From: Mycobacterium sp. 852002-50816_SCH5313054-b
GTDB taxonomy: Bacteria > Actinomycetota > Actinomycetes > Mycobacteriales > Mycobacteriaceae
DNA length: 64,000 nucleotides
NCBI RefSeq assembly: GCF_001667185.1
Contig: NZ_LZIC01000027.1
Coordinates: forward strand, 87,106-151,105
Reading direction: 5' to 3'
Below, one piece after another: positions 26,565-34,499 of this stretch (position 1 is its first letter; the number at the start of each line of letters is the position of its first letter). A program made the position numbers and the translations under genes. A model generated the notes under the pieces. It was not told the origin of the DNA, ran no database searches, and was given only the letters and a program-made list of their open reading frames with translations.

Positions 26565-28067
26565 ATGTCCACTCTCGGTGACCTGCTTGCCGAGCACACG
26601 ATGCTGCCGGGCAACGCGGTGGACCACCTGCATGCCGTGGTGGGGGAGTGGCAGCTGCTGGCCGACCTGTCCTTCGCCGACTACCTGATGTGGGTTCGCC
26701 GCGACGACGGCGTGCTGGTGTGCGTGGCGCAGTGCCGCCCGAATACGGCGCCGACGGTGCTGCAAACCGATGCGGTGGGTACCGTCGTCGCCGCCGACCG
26801 GCTGCCGCTCGTCGACGAAACGTTCGAGCCCGGTGCCGCTCCGCGGGAAAGGAATGCGGGCCAACAACATTCGTGGCAGCTGCCCGGCCCACACGTCGAG
26901 TCTTCCCCGGTGCGCTATGGCGGCCACGTGGTGGCGGTGGTGACGCGCCATCAGACCGCGGAGGCGGCCGACCGCACCCCCGGCCAGCTGGAGACCGCCT
27001 ACCGCGACTGCGCCAACGACCTGGTCCACATGCTCGCGGAGGGCACCTTTCCCGACTCTGGGGACGTCGTCATGTCGCGCTCCACCCCGCGGGCGGGCGA
27101 CGGTTTCATCCGCCTCGACGTCGACGGCGTGGTCGCCTACGCCAGCCCCAACGCGTTGTCGGCCTACCACCGGATGGGCCTGACGTCGGAGCTGGAGGGA
27201 CACCATCTGGTCGACGTGACGCGGCCGCTGATCTCCGACCCGTTCGAGGCGCACGAAGTGGCCGAGCACGTGCGGGACCTGCTGGCCGGCGGCCGGAGCA
27301 TGCGGATGGAGGTCGACGCCGGCGGTGCCACGGTGTTGCTGCGAACGCTGCCGCTGGTGGTGCACGGCGCAAGCGCCGGGGCCGCGGTACTGATCCGCGA
27401 CATCACCGAGGTCAAGCGCCGCGACCGGGCCCTGATCTCCAAGGACGCCACCATCCGCGAAATCCACCACCGGGTGAAGAACAACCTGCAAACGGTGGCG
27501 GCGCTGCTGCGCCTGCAGGCGCGGCGCACCGCCAACGCCGAAGGGCGGGAAGCGCTGATCGAGTCGGTGCGTCGCGTGTCGTCGATCGCCCTGGTGCACG
27601 ACGCGCTGTCGATGTCGGTGGACGAGCAGGTGAACCTCGACGAGGTCATCGACCGGATCCTGCCGATCATGAACGACGTGGCCTCGGTGGACCGGCCGAT
27701 CCGCATCAACCGGGTCGGCGACCTCGGCGTGCTGGACTCCGACCGTGCAACGGCCCTGATCATGGTGATCACCGAACTCGTCCAGAACGCGATCGAGCAC
27801 GCCTTCGACCCGGCGGCCCAGGAAGGCTCTGTGACCATTCGCGCCGAGCGCTCGGCCCGCTGGCTCGACGTCGTCGTGCACGACGACGGGCGTGGACTGC
27901 CGGATGGATTCAGCCTGGAGAACTCCGACAGCCTCGGCCTGCAGATCGTGCGGACCCTGGTGTCGGCGGAACTGGACGGCACGCTGGGGATGCGGCACGC
28001 CGCCGCCCGCGGCACCGACGTCGTGCTGCGGGTACCGATCGGCCGCCGGACCCGGTTGCTGTTGTAG
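26565..28067 (+). CDS. pdtaS: Sensor histidine kinase PdtaS
   Basis: 500 residues, soluble. An N-terminal GAF-like domain (1-150), a PAS domain (about 180-285, VDGVVAYASPNALSAYHRMG), then a HisKA_2 dimerisation domain with REIHHRVKNNLQTV around residue 300 holding the phospho-His. The ATPase domain has ELVQNAIEHAF and HDDGRGLPDG. PdtaS signals to the RNA-binding antiterminator PdtaR and responds to nitric oxide and copper in M. tuberculosis. Equivalent to Rv3220c (501 aa). Co-transcribed with TB7.3. Confidence 0.93.
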   Translation: MSTLGDLLAEHTMLPGNAVDHLHAVVGEWQLLADLSFADYLMWVRRDDGVLVCVAQCRPNTAPTVLQTDAVGTVVAADRLPLVDETFEPGAAPRERNAGQQHSWQLPGPHVESSPVRYGGHVVAVVTRHQTAEAADRTPGQLETAYRDCANDLVHMLAEGTFPDSGDVVMSRSTPRAGDGFIRLDVDGVVAYASPNALSAYHRMGLTSELEGHHLVDVTRPLISDPFEAHEVAEHVRDLLAGGRSMRMEVDAGGATVLLRTLPLVVHGASAGAAVLIRDITEVKRRDRALISKDATIREIHHRVKNNLQTVAALLRLQARRTANAEGREALIESVRRVSSIALVHDALSMSVDEQVNLDEVIDRILPIMNDVASVDRPIRINRVGDLGVLDSDRATALIMVITELVQNAIEHAFDPAAQEGSVTIRAERSARWLDVVVHDDGRGLPDGFSLENSDSLGLQIVRTLVSAELDGTLGMRHAAARGTDVVLRVPIGRRTRLLL

Positions 28068-28081
28068 CTACGTGTCCGCGC

Positions 28082-28119
28082 AACAGTGCGGCCCCGACGA
28101 TTGTCGGGGCCGCACTGTT
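28082..28119. terminator. Bidirectional terminator hairpin between pdtaS and whiB1
   Basis: AACAGTGCGGCCCCGAC pairs perfectly with GTCGGGGCCGCACTGTT (17 base pairs, 4-base loop) in the short gap between two convergent genes. No long T-run flanks it. Confidence 0.8.
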
Positions 28120-28131
28120 AGCGATCTGGGG

Positions 28132-28386
28132 TCAGACTCCGCTGCGGGCCTTCGTCCTGGCGTTGCGACGCTTGAGAGCGCGCCGCTCGTCTTCGCTCAT
28201 GCCCCCCCAGACGCCCGAGTCCTGGCCGGTGTTCAGCGCCCAGGAAAGGCATTCCGTGGTCACCGAGCACCGATTGCAGACCAGTTTCGCGTCAGCGATC
28301 TGCGCGAGCGCCGGGCCGCTGTTCCCAACCGGGAAGAACAGCTCCGGGTCCTCGTCGCGACAGACCGCCTTGTGGCGCCAATCCAT
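28132..28386 (-). CDS. whiB1: Transcriptional regulator WhiB1
   Basis: 84 residues. C9, C37, C40 and C46 ligate a [4Fe-4S] cluster; GVWGG at 58-62 is the family turn; a basic C-terminus (RRALKRRNARTKAR) binds DNA. WhiB1 is an essential, nitric oxide-sensitive regulator that also binds the housekeeping sigma factor. Same length as Rv3219. The upstream region keeps a CRP-type site. Confidence 0.96.
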   Translation of the reverse strand: MDWRHKAVCRDEDPELFFPVGNSGPALAQIADAKLVCNRCSVTTECLSWALNTGQDSGVWGGMSEDERRALKRRNARTKARSGV

Positions 28387-28546
28387 AAGTAGTTACTCCT
28401 CACTGAGTGCGCAGCAAGGCGCACGGCCAATTTTCTTCGCTGTTAACGCGTGCACAAGAAAAGGGTCCGCACCCCTCCATAAATTTCTGCATGCAACCTT
28501 TCGATCGTTTCACAGGCTCAACAGATGTCAATAGTGTGAGTAAGCT

Positions 28547-28562
28547 CGTGGGCTATCTCACT
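28547..28562 (-). promoter_or_regulatory. CRP (Rv3676-type) binding site upstream of whiB1
   Basis: On the minus strand the sequence reads AGTGAGATAGCCCACG, which as I recall is the CRP site described for the M. tuberculosis whiB1 promoter. A second, weaker TGTGA-N6-TCGTG match lies at 28535-28550 and overlaps it. It suggests that cAMP control of whiB1 is conserved. The 28387-28655 gap holds no gene. Confidence 0.75.
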
Positions 28563-28655
28563 TCAAAGATTTCTTAGTCAGGCCCTTACACCGTTGTACT
28601 ACACTGACGGGCCGCTTCTCGCGAACGATTTTTCGGGCCGTTTCGTTTTCCCAGG

Positions 28656-29621
28656 TCAGCGGTAGTTTTTCCCGGGGGGCGCGACGACCGGCAGCGCATC
28701 GGGAACCGACCTGAACGTCATCGATTCGCGCAGGCCGAGGTAATCGCCGTCGAACTGGCTGGCGATTGGGCGCCCGGTCGCGGTCACCCGCACGCACCGG
28801 GCGTCGTCGTCGCGGACGAGCTGTTTGGGGTTGCCCTTGGGCCCCTTGCCGAGGAGCTGGCTGACCATTCTCAGGGTCGGCATCACCTTCATCTCGGTGA
28901 GCGCGAACACACCCAGGCCCGACTCGAAGCTGCAGTCCGGGTTGGTCACCAACGGCCGGCTGTTGCTGTAGGTCCATGGGCTGGTGTTGGAGACCCACGC
29001 GAAGTGCACCCCTGGGACGGGATCGCGGCCGGCCAGCTCGACCGTCAGGGTGGGCTCGCGGCGCCGGAAGGCAAGGGTGACGGGGATCGCCACGCGCCAA
29101 TACCGCAACGCATTGACCTTGACGCCCTTGTTGCGCTGCGCTTCCACCGCCGCGACCACCTCGGCGTCGACGCCCATCCCGGCGTTGATCACGGCCCACC
29201 GCTCGCCGCAGTCGATCAGGCTGATGCGGCGCCAGGCCGGGTGGCGGTGGTAGTCGTCGAGCAGCTGGATGAGCTGGTTGGTGGCGGCAACGGGATCGGT
29301 GGAAATGCCCAGCGACCGCGCCAGCACGTTCGCCGAGCCGCCGGGGACCACCGCGAGCGCGGGCACCGGTCGCGTCGGCGCCGACCCGGGGCGTCCGAGC
29401 ATCCCGTTGACCACCCCGCTGACCGTGCCGTCGCCGCCGTGCACGACGACCAGGTCGATCCCGTCCTCAACCGCCCGCTGGGCGAGTTCGGCCCCGTGGC
29501 CGCGGTGGGTGGTGTGCTCGACGTTGAGCTGCAGCCGGCTTTTGAGTGCGTGGGCAAGCAGGTCGCGACCGGCCGGCGTGGTGGAAGTGGCTGTTGGGTT
29601 CACGATCAGCACGGCGCGCAT
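28656..29621 (-). CDS. Diacylglycerol kinase family lipid kinase
   Basis: 321 residues. An N-terminal IVNPTATST and the VVHGGDGTVSGVVNGML ATP-binding loop (about 58-76), then VPGGSANVLARSLG, mark the DAGK/sphingosine kinase fold; the second domain is a beta sandwich ending in GDYLGLRESMTF. It likely phosphorylates diacylglycerol or a related lipid. Same length as Rv3218. Confidence 0.88.
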   Translation of the reverse strand: MRAVLIVNPTATSTTPAGRDLLAHALKSRLQLNVEHTTHRGHGAELAQRAVEDGIDLVVVHGGDGTVSGVVNGMLGRPGSAPTRPVPALAVVPGGSANVLARSLGISTDPVAATNQLIQLLDDYHRHPAWRRISLIDCGERWAVINAGMGVDAEVVAAVEAQRNKGVKVNALRYWRVAIPVTLAFRRREPTLTVELAGRDPVPGVHFAWVSNTSPWTYSNSRPLVTNPDCSFESGLGVFALTEMKVMPTLRMVSQLLGKGPKGNPKQLVRDDDARCVRVTATGRPIASQFDGDYLGLRESMTFRSVPDALPVVAPPGKNYR

Positions 29622-29690
29622 GATGCACGAGCTTATGCGGGGCGGTTAAGGCCCCGCTTTGGGGCAAGCGCGCCTGACTACGCTGGCGCT

Positions 29691-30125
29691 GTGAATCCCG
29701 GTGCCGCCCCGCCCGTCGTGCGCGGCGCCGGGCTCCTCGTCGCGGTGCAGGGCGTGGCCGCCCTGGTGGTGGCCGCGGCGCTGGTGGTCCGGGGCATCGC
29801 CGGCGCCGACCAGCGGGTGGTCAACGGGTTGGGCACCGCGCTGTGGTTCGTGCTGGTCGGTGGCGTGGTGCTCGCCGCCGGGCGCGCGCTGGTGATCGGC
29901 AAGCGCTGGGGCCGCGGCCTGGGGGTGTTCACCCAGCTGCTGCTGCTTCCGGTGGCGTGGTATCTCGCGGTCGGATCGCACCGGCCGGCCTTCGGCATCC
30001 CGCTCGGTGTCCTGGCGGCCGCGGTGCTGGTCTTGCTGTTCAGCCCGGCGGCCGTGCGCTGGGCCGCCGGCCGCGATCAGGGTGGTCCGGCCAGTTCGGC
30101 CAACCGCGGGCCGGACAGCCGATAG
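29691..30125 (+). CDS. Conserved integral membrane protein (Rv3217c-like)
   Basis: 144 residues, four transmembrane helices (GAGLLVAVQGVAALVVAAAL, ALWFVLVGGVVLAAGRAL, GVFTQLLLLPVAWYLAV, PLGVLAAAVLVLLFSP), with a short polar tail. Length agrees with Rv3217c. GTG 29691 is chosen; the long frame upstream is the shadow of the lipid kinase gene. The last 49 bases overlap the end of the convergent GNAT gene. Function unknown. Confidence 0.8.
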   Translation: MNPGAAPPVVRGAGLLVAVQGVAALVVAAALVVRGIAGADQRVVNGLGTALWFVLVGGVVLAAGRALVIGKRWGRGLGVFTQLLLLPVAWYLAVGSHRPAFGIPLGVLAAAVLVLLFSPAAVRWAAGRDQGGPASSANRGPDSR

Positions 30126-30559
30126 GTGGTCCACTCGCGCTGCGGCGCGGCGCCGACGCCGTCGTACAGCGCGATCGCGTCGACGTTCCAGTTCAGCACC
30201 GCCCACGACAACCGCGTGTAGCCGTTGTCGAGACATTCGGAGGCCAGCGCCGACAGCAGCGCACGGGCCAGGCCGCGGCGACGAAAACCGGGTCGCACGA
30301 ACAGGTCTTCGAGGTAGATGCCCGCGACACCGTCCCAGGTGGAGAAGTTGACGAACCACAGCGCCATGGCGGCGACCTCGCCGCCGACTTCGGCGACGTG
30401 GCCGTGCACGGTCGGTGAATTGGCGAAAAGCGCTGCCGAAATTTGTGTTTCGGTGACCGTGCAGTGCTCGGCGGCGCGTTCGAATTCGGCCAGTGCGTGG
30501 ATCATGCCGGTAATGGCGGCGGCGTCTGCCGGGATGGCGCGGCGGATGCTTTCCGTCAT
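30077..30559 (-). CDS. GNAT family N-acetyltransferase
   Basis: 160 residues. Motif A reads LEDLFVRPGFRRRGLARALL (about 83-102), the R/QxxGxG/A acetyl-CoA loop; residues 120-136 (AVLNWNVDAIALYDGVG) form motif B, as in diamine or spermidine acetyltransferase-like members. ATG 30559 overlaps the entC stop as ATGA, ending the gpm2-entC-GNAT operon. Equivalent to Rv3216. Substrate unknown. Confidence 0.88.
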   Translation of the reverse strand: MTESIRRAIPADAAAITGMIHALAEFERAAEHCTVTETQISAALFANSPTVHGHVAEVGGEVAAMALWFVNFSTWDGVAGIYLEDLFVRPGFRRRGLARALLSALASECLDNGYTRLSWAVLNWNVDAIALYDGVGAAPQREWTTYRLSGPRLAELAGPP

Positions 30560-31656
30560 TGCGCAACATCCAGCGCATTCAGAATGGTGGCGAATTTCGT
30601 TGTGGTTTCCGCGACTTCGGCGTCGGGGTCGGATTCCGCGACGATGCCCCCGCCGGCGCGAGCCAGCGCGGTGCGGCGATCCGCCGACAGCTGCGCACAC
30701 CGGATGGACACCACCCAGTGCCCGTCGCCGCCGGCGTCGCACCAGCCCACCGCGCCGGCATAGAAACCGCGGTCGCCCTCCAGCTCGGCGATGAGCTCGG
30801 TGGCCGCCTTGGTCGGAACGCCGCCCACCGCCGGCGTGGGGTGCAGTGCCAGGGCCAAATCGATTGCGGTGGTTGACGCCTCGCGCAGCCGCCCGCTGAT
30901 GGGTGTGCAGAGGTGCCAGACCGCCGCGGTGCGGCTCAGTTGCGGTTCGGCGGCGATGGTCAGCTCGTCGCACAGGGGTTCCAGCGCGGCGCGCATGGTG
31001 TCGATCACCAGCCGATGCTCGTGGCGGTCCTTGGCCGAGGCGGCCAGCCCGGCGCCGTTGGCCGCATCGGCTTGCGGGTCGGCGGCGCGCGGGGCCGAAC
31101 CCGCGAACGGCTGGCATACCACCCGGTCGCCGGTGCGCGCGACCAGAAGTTCGGGGCTGGCGCCCACCAGCGTCACGCCCGCGTAGTCGTCGCCGGCGGC
31201 GGTCAGGTCGACGAGATAGCCGTAGGCGGCGGGGTCGGCCGCGACCAGCCGGCGCAGGATGACGCGCGCGTCCAGCGGGGCGGCGGCGACCAGCTGCAGC
31301 GCGCGCGCCAGCACCACCTTGTGCAGCGGGTTGTCCGGTGCGGCGAGCTCGTCGCGCGCGCGGCCGATCCGGTCGCGGTAGTCGGCCGGCGGCGGCAGGG
31401 CGGCGGCGACGCGCACCGGCGGCAGCGGCCCCGTCGGCCAGTCGGGTAGGCCGGCGAGGGACCGCACGGCGTCCGGCACCATCAAAGCCGCGGGTCCGCT
31501 CACGTCGAAAGGCAACGCGCCCAACACGATCGGGGCCGCACCCGAGCGCAGCGCGGCCTGGGCCGCGCCGATGTCGTGGTAGGCCGCGCGCACGCCGTCA
31601 GCAATCAGGGTCCCGCGCGGCCCGCACAGTGCGAACGGCGGTGGGGTGGCGCTCAC
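30556..31656 (-). CDS. entC: Isochorismate synthase
   Basis: 366 residues of the chorismate-binding family: HKVVLARALQL, VGASPELLVARTG, CQPFAGSAPR, HPTPAVGGVPTKAA, DRGFYAGAVGW and GGGIVAESDPDAE, where the last Glu binds magnesium. It converts chorismate to isochorismate, for mycobactin (salicylate) or menaquinone. In M. tuberculosis Rv3215 is called entC, while mbtI makes salicylate, so menaquinone may be the real sink. GTG 31656 overlaps the gpm2 stop as GTGA. Confidence 0.9.
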   Translation of the reverse strand: MSATPPPFALCGPRGTLIADGVRAAYHDIGAAQAALRSGAAPIVLGALPFDVSGPAALMVPDAVRSLAGLPDWPTGPLPPVRVAAALPPPADYRDRIGRARDELAAPDNPLHKVVLARALQLVAAAPLDARVILRRLVAADPAAYGYLVDLTAAGDDYAGVTLVGASPELLVARTGDRVVCQPFAGSAPRAADPQADAANGAGLAASAKDRHEHRLVIDTMRAALEPLCDELTIAAEPQLSRTAAVWHLCTPISGRLREASTTAIDLALALHPTPAVGGVPTKAATELIAELEGDRGFYAGAVGWCDAGGDGHWVVSIRCAQLSADRRTALARAGGGIVAESDPDAEVAETTTKFATILNALDVAQ

Positions 31657-32264
31657 CCGGGTGCGATCGCCTGCGGGTTGCCCGTCAACCCGAGGGCGGC
31701 GAGCTGGCGCACGCCGTGCTCGAACCCGCACACCGCGATCGAGCCGGCGAGCATCCAGAACCGGCTGCCCTCGACGAGCGGCAACTCGACCCAGCGCGTG
31801 ATCACCGAGCGCGAGAAGTGGCTGTGGCCCACGAAAACCACGTCGCGCGAGCCCATGTGCCCCAACGCAAATTCGACAGCCTTGTCCGCGCGGTCACTAA
31901 CCTGCTGCACGCTCTCGCCGCCGGGGCAGCCGTGCGTCCACACCAGCCAATCGGGGTCGGATTCGCGGATCTGGGGGGTCGTGAGCCCCTCGTAGGAGCC
32001 GTAATCCCATTCGGCCAGCATGGGAGACACCTCGTCGATGGCGAGCCCGGCCAGCTTGGCGGTGGTCAGCGCCCGGATGCGTGGGCTGCTGACCACCAGC
32101 GGGTCGGCGAGGTTCAGTTCGCGCAGGACGCGGCCGGCGAGCTCGGCCTGGACCCGGCCGTGATCGGTCAGCTCGAGATCCGTCCGACCCGTGTGCTGGC
32201 CGGACTTGGACCACGGCGTCTCGCCGTGGCGCAGCAGGACCAGCCGGTGGTTGTAGATGCCCAT
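31653..32264 (-). CDS. gpm2: Histidine phosphatase family protein (Gpm2-type acid phosphatase)
   Basis: 203 residues, identical in length to Rv3214. The phospho-accepting His is in LVLLRHGETPWS (R12-H13-G14), followed by R62, E85 in LAEWDYG, and H147 in FVGHSHFSR. The family includes phosphoglycerate mutases and phosphatases; Rv3214 was annotated as Gpm2 or EntD but behaves as an acid phosphatase. It leads the overlapping gpm2-entC-GNAT operon and is divergent from the ParA gene. Confidence 0.9.
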   Translation of the reverse strand: MGIYNHRLVLLRHGETPWSKSGQHTGRTDLELTDHGRVQAELAGRVLRELNLADPLVVSSPRIRALTTAKLAGLAIDEVSPMLAEWDYGSYEGLTTPQIRESDPDWLVWTHGCPGGESVQQVSDRADKAVEFALGHMGSRDVVFVGHSHFSRSVITRWVELPLVEGSRFWMLAGSIAVCGFEHGVRQLAALGLTGNPQAIAPG

Positions 32265-32363
32265 GCCGACCGATTCTGCCGGACGGACGTGGACGAAGCG
32301 CCCGGCGATCGAACATGCCAGGATGGGCACTGTGACCGCGGCAACAAGGAGGGGCGGGCGCTT

Positions 32364-33164
32364 GTGAGTAAGACCCGGGTACTGGCGGTGGCCAATCAGA
32401 AGGGCGGCGTGGCCAAGACGACGACGGTTGCCTCGCTGGGGGCGGCGATGGCGGACGAGGGCCTGCGAGTGCTGCTCGTCGACCTGGATCCGCAGGGTTG
32501 TTTGACCTTTTCGCTCGGCCAGGACCCCGACAAGCTGCCTGTGTCCGTGCACGAGGTGCTGCTCGGTGAGGTCGAGCCGAACGCCGCGTTGGTCACGACG
32601 ATGGAGGGGATGACGCTGCTGCCGGCCAACATTGACCTCGCGGGAGCCGAGGCGATGCTGCTCATGCGGGCCGGCCGCGAATACGCGCTGAAGCGCGCGC
32701 TGGCCAAGCTCGCCGACCTGTTCGACGTGGTCGTCATCGACTGCCCGCCGTCGCTGGGCGTGCTCACCCTCAACGGGCTGACCGCCGCCGACGAGGTCAT
32801 CGTCCCGCTGCAGTGCGAGACGCTCGCGCACCGCGGCGTCGGCCAGTTCCTGCGCACGGTCGCCGACGTCCAGCAGATCACCAACCCGGAGCTGCGGCTG
32901 CTGGGCGCCCTGCCGACGCTGTACGACGCGCGCACCACCCACACCCGCGACGTGTTGCTCGACGTCGCCGACCGCTACGAGATGCCGGTGCTCGCCCCGC
33001 CGATCCCGCGCACGGTGCGCTTCGCCGAGGCCAGCGCCTCGGGCTCGTCGGTGATGGCCGGGCGCAAGAACAAAGGCGCCGTGGCCTACGGCGAGCTGGC
33101 GAAGGCGTTGCTCAAGCATTGGAAGACCGGCAAACCGCTGCCGACCTTCGCCGTCGAGGTCTAG
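32364..33164 (+). CDS. ParA/Soj-type ATPase
   Basis: 266 residues, the same as Rv3213c. The deviant Walker A is NQKGGVAKTTTVASLG (11-26) with the ParA signature Lys; Walker A' VLLVDLDPQG (37-46) and Walker B DVVVIDCPPSLG (121-132) follow. Such ATPases position DNA or large complexes. No parB lies beside it, so it is an orphan ParA. GTG 32364 follows AAGGAGG by 11 bases; the 370-codon open frame before it is antisense to entC and gpm2. Confidence 0.92.
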   Translation: MSKTRVLAVANQKGGVAKTTTVASLGAAMADEGLRVLLVDLDPQGCLTFSLGQDPDKLPVSVHEVLLGEVEPNAALVTTMEGMTLLPANIDLAGAEAMLLMRAGREYALKRALAKLADLFDVVVIDCPPSLGVLTLNGLTAADEVIVPLQCETLAHRGVGQFLRTVADVQQITNPELRLLGALPTLYDARTTHTRDVLLDVADRYEMPVLAPPIPRTVRFAEASASGSSVMAGRKNKGAVAYGELAKALLKHWKTGKPLPTFAVEV

Positions 33165-33198
33165 CTCCAGCGCGAGCTGGGGGCACCTCCCTCAAGCG

Positions 33199-33256
33199 CG
33201 AGCAGACGCAAAATCGCATGCTGATATGCGATTTCGTGCGATTCTGCGTCTGCTCG
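33199..33256. terminator. Inverted repeat at the convergent parA/Rv3212-type junction
   Basis: CGAGCAGACGCAAAATCG pairs with CGATTCTGCGTCTGCTCG (one mismatch), with an alternative inner stem AAATCGCAT/ATGCGATTT that competes for the same bases. It belongs to the set of about 60-base hairpins also seen at 8722, 23362 and 55284. Confidence 0.65.
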
Positions 33257-33269
33257 GCAGCCGGACGCG

Positions 33270-34484
33270 TCAGCCCAGCGCCACGACGGTGTCGCCACGC
33301 TGCTCGAACACCCGCGACCCCGAAACTGCCGGGACCACCGCCGCATCGCCGGGCGCCCGGTCCACCGGGATGTAGCGTTCGTTCGCGCCGCTGAGCGGGT
33401 CGTAAACCCCGATCGCGCCGGTGACCGGCACCAGCAGCCGGCCGGCCATCATCGCGCCCGGCCCCAGCGGCGCCGTCGCCTCGCCTTTGGCGATCGTGTA
33501 GCGCAGGGTCATGTTGGTCGCGTCGAAGACCATCAGGGCATCGCCGGTCCACCAGGTCACCAGGTTGCCCGTCTGCGACACCGCCGCCGACCTCGACGGC
33601 GGCCTGGGCAGCAGCGTGCTCGCGACGGTGGTGCCGGTGTCGTCGACCACCTCGACCCTGGGCTGTGGTGACGGCAGGTACACCGCCGTGGTGTTCTCCC
33701 AGACGGCGAGGACCCGGGCCCCCGAATCGGCCGCGATCCCGGGTTCGGCGACGACGTGTTGCTGGGGTTCGTCGTCTTCCTTGCCGGGGCGCAACAGGAC
33801 CAGCCGCAGGTCGGCCTGCTGAGCGCAGCTCTCCAGCACCGAAACCGCCGACGAGCTGGCCGCCGCCGAGATCAGCCGGCAGCCGGAGTGCGGCCCGCGC
33901 GCCGACGGTTTCACCCGGGCGTCGGTCTCGCCGTAGGCCAGCATCCGGACCATGTCCGAGCGCCACAGCTCCAGCCGCGTGTCGCCCGCGGACAACACCG
34001 TGGTGCCGTCGGAGGAAAGACGCACGCTCGGGTCGGCGTACGCGCTGCGGGTGGCCCCGCGCCGGCCCGTGGACCCGTCGAGGGTGCTGACCTGCCCGCA
34101 GCCGCGATCGTCCTGGAAGACGGCGACGGCGTAGTGGTAGACCCACGACACACCGCACAGCGCGCTGTCGCGGGCGTAGCTCCAGCGGGACTGGCCCGTG
34201 CCCGGGTCACGCCCGTCGACGCGGCGGCCGTCCCCCGTAGCGACGGCCCCGCTCACCACCACAGGCGCGGTGGTGCCGGGGCTTCGCGCGCTCCACAGTT
34301 GCTTCAGGGTGGCCGGGACCTCCCGGGCGGGCGTCGGGGCCGGCACCGGAATCGCGGCCGGGCGGCTGACGGTGGCCCGGGCGTCGCTCGTCCACCAGAT
34401 CAACGCCGCCCCCAGCGCGATGACGATCGCGATCGCCGCGGCGGCCAGCATGTCGCCCTGGGTCCGGCGTTCCGGTTTGACCAT
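33270..34484 (-). CDS. Membrane-anchored beta-propeller (PQQ/WD-like) protein
   Basis: 404 residues. One N-terminal transmembrane helix (MLAAAAIAIVIALGAALIWW) is followed by a Pro-rich stalk and an extracytoplasmic beta-rich region with repeats such as DGRDPGTGQSRWSYARD, STLDGSTGR and GAIGVYDPLSGANERY, typical of PQQ-like propeller blades. It corresponds to Rv3212. Propellers of this type act as scaffolds; no catalytic site is seen. It follows rhlE by 15 bases and is likely co-transcribed. Confidence 0.82.
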   Translation of the reverse strand: MVKPERRTQGDMLAAAAIAIVIALGAALIWWTSDARATVSRPAAIPVPAPTPAREVPATLKQLWSARSPGTTAPVVVSGAVATGDGRRVDGRDPGTGQSRWSYARDSALCGVSWVYHYAVAVFQDDRGCGQVSTLDGSTGRRGATRSAYADPSVRLSSDGTTVLSAGDTRLELWRSDMVRMLAYGETDARVKPSARGPHSGCRLISAAASSSAVSVLESCAQQADLRLVLLRPGKEDDEPQQHVVAEPGIAADSGARVLAVWENTTAVYLPSPQPRVEVVDDTGTTVASTLLPRPPSRSAAVSQTGNLVTWWTGDALMVFDATNMTLRYTIAKGEATAPLGPGAMMAGRLLVPVTGAIGVYDPLSGANERYIPVDRAPGDAAVVPAVSGSRVFEQRGDTVVALG

Positions 34485-34499
34485 GCGGCGGCGCGGGCC

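Noticed and set aside
31338..32363. Long in-frame extension upstream of the ParA gene
   Set aside because: It runs antisense through entC and gpm2, shows no family sequence, and a GTG with AAGGAGG fits the known 266-residue length.
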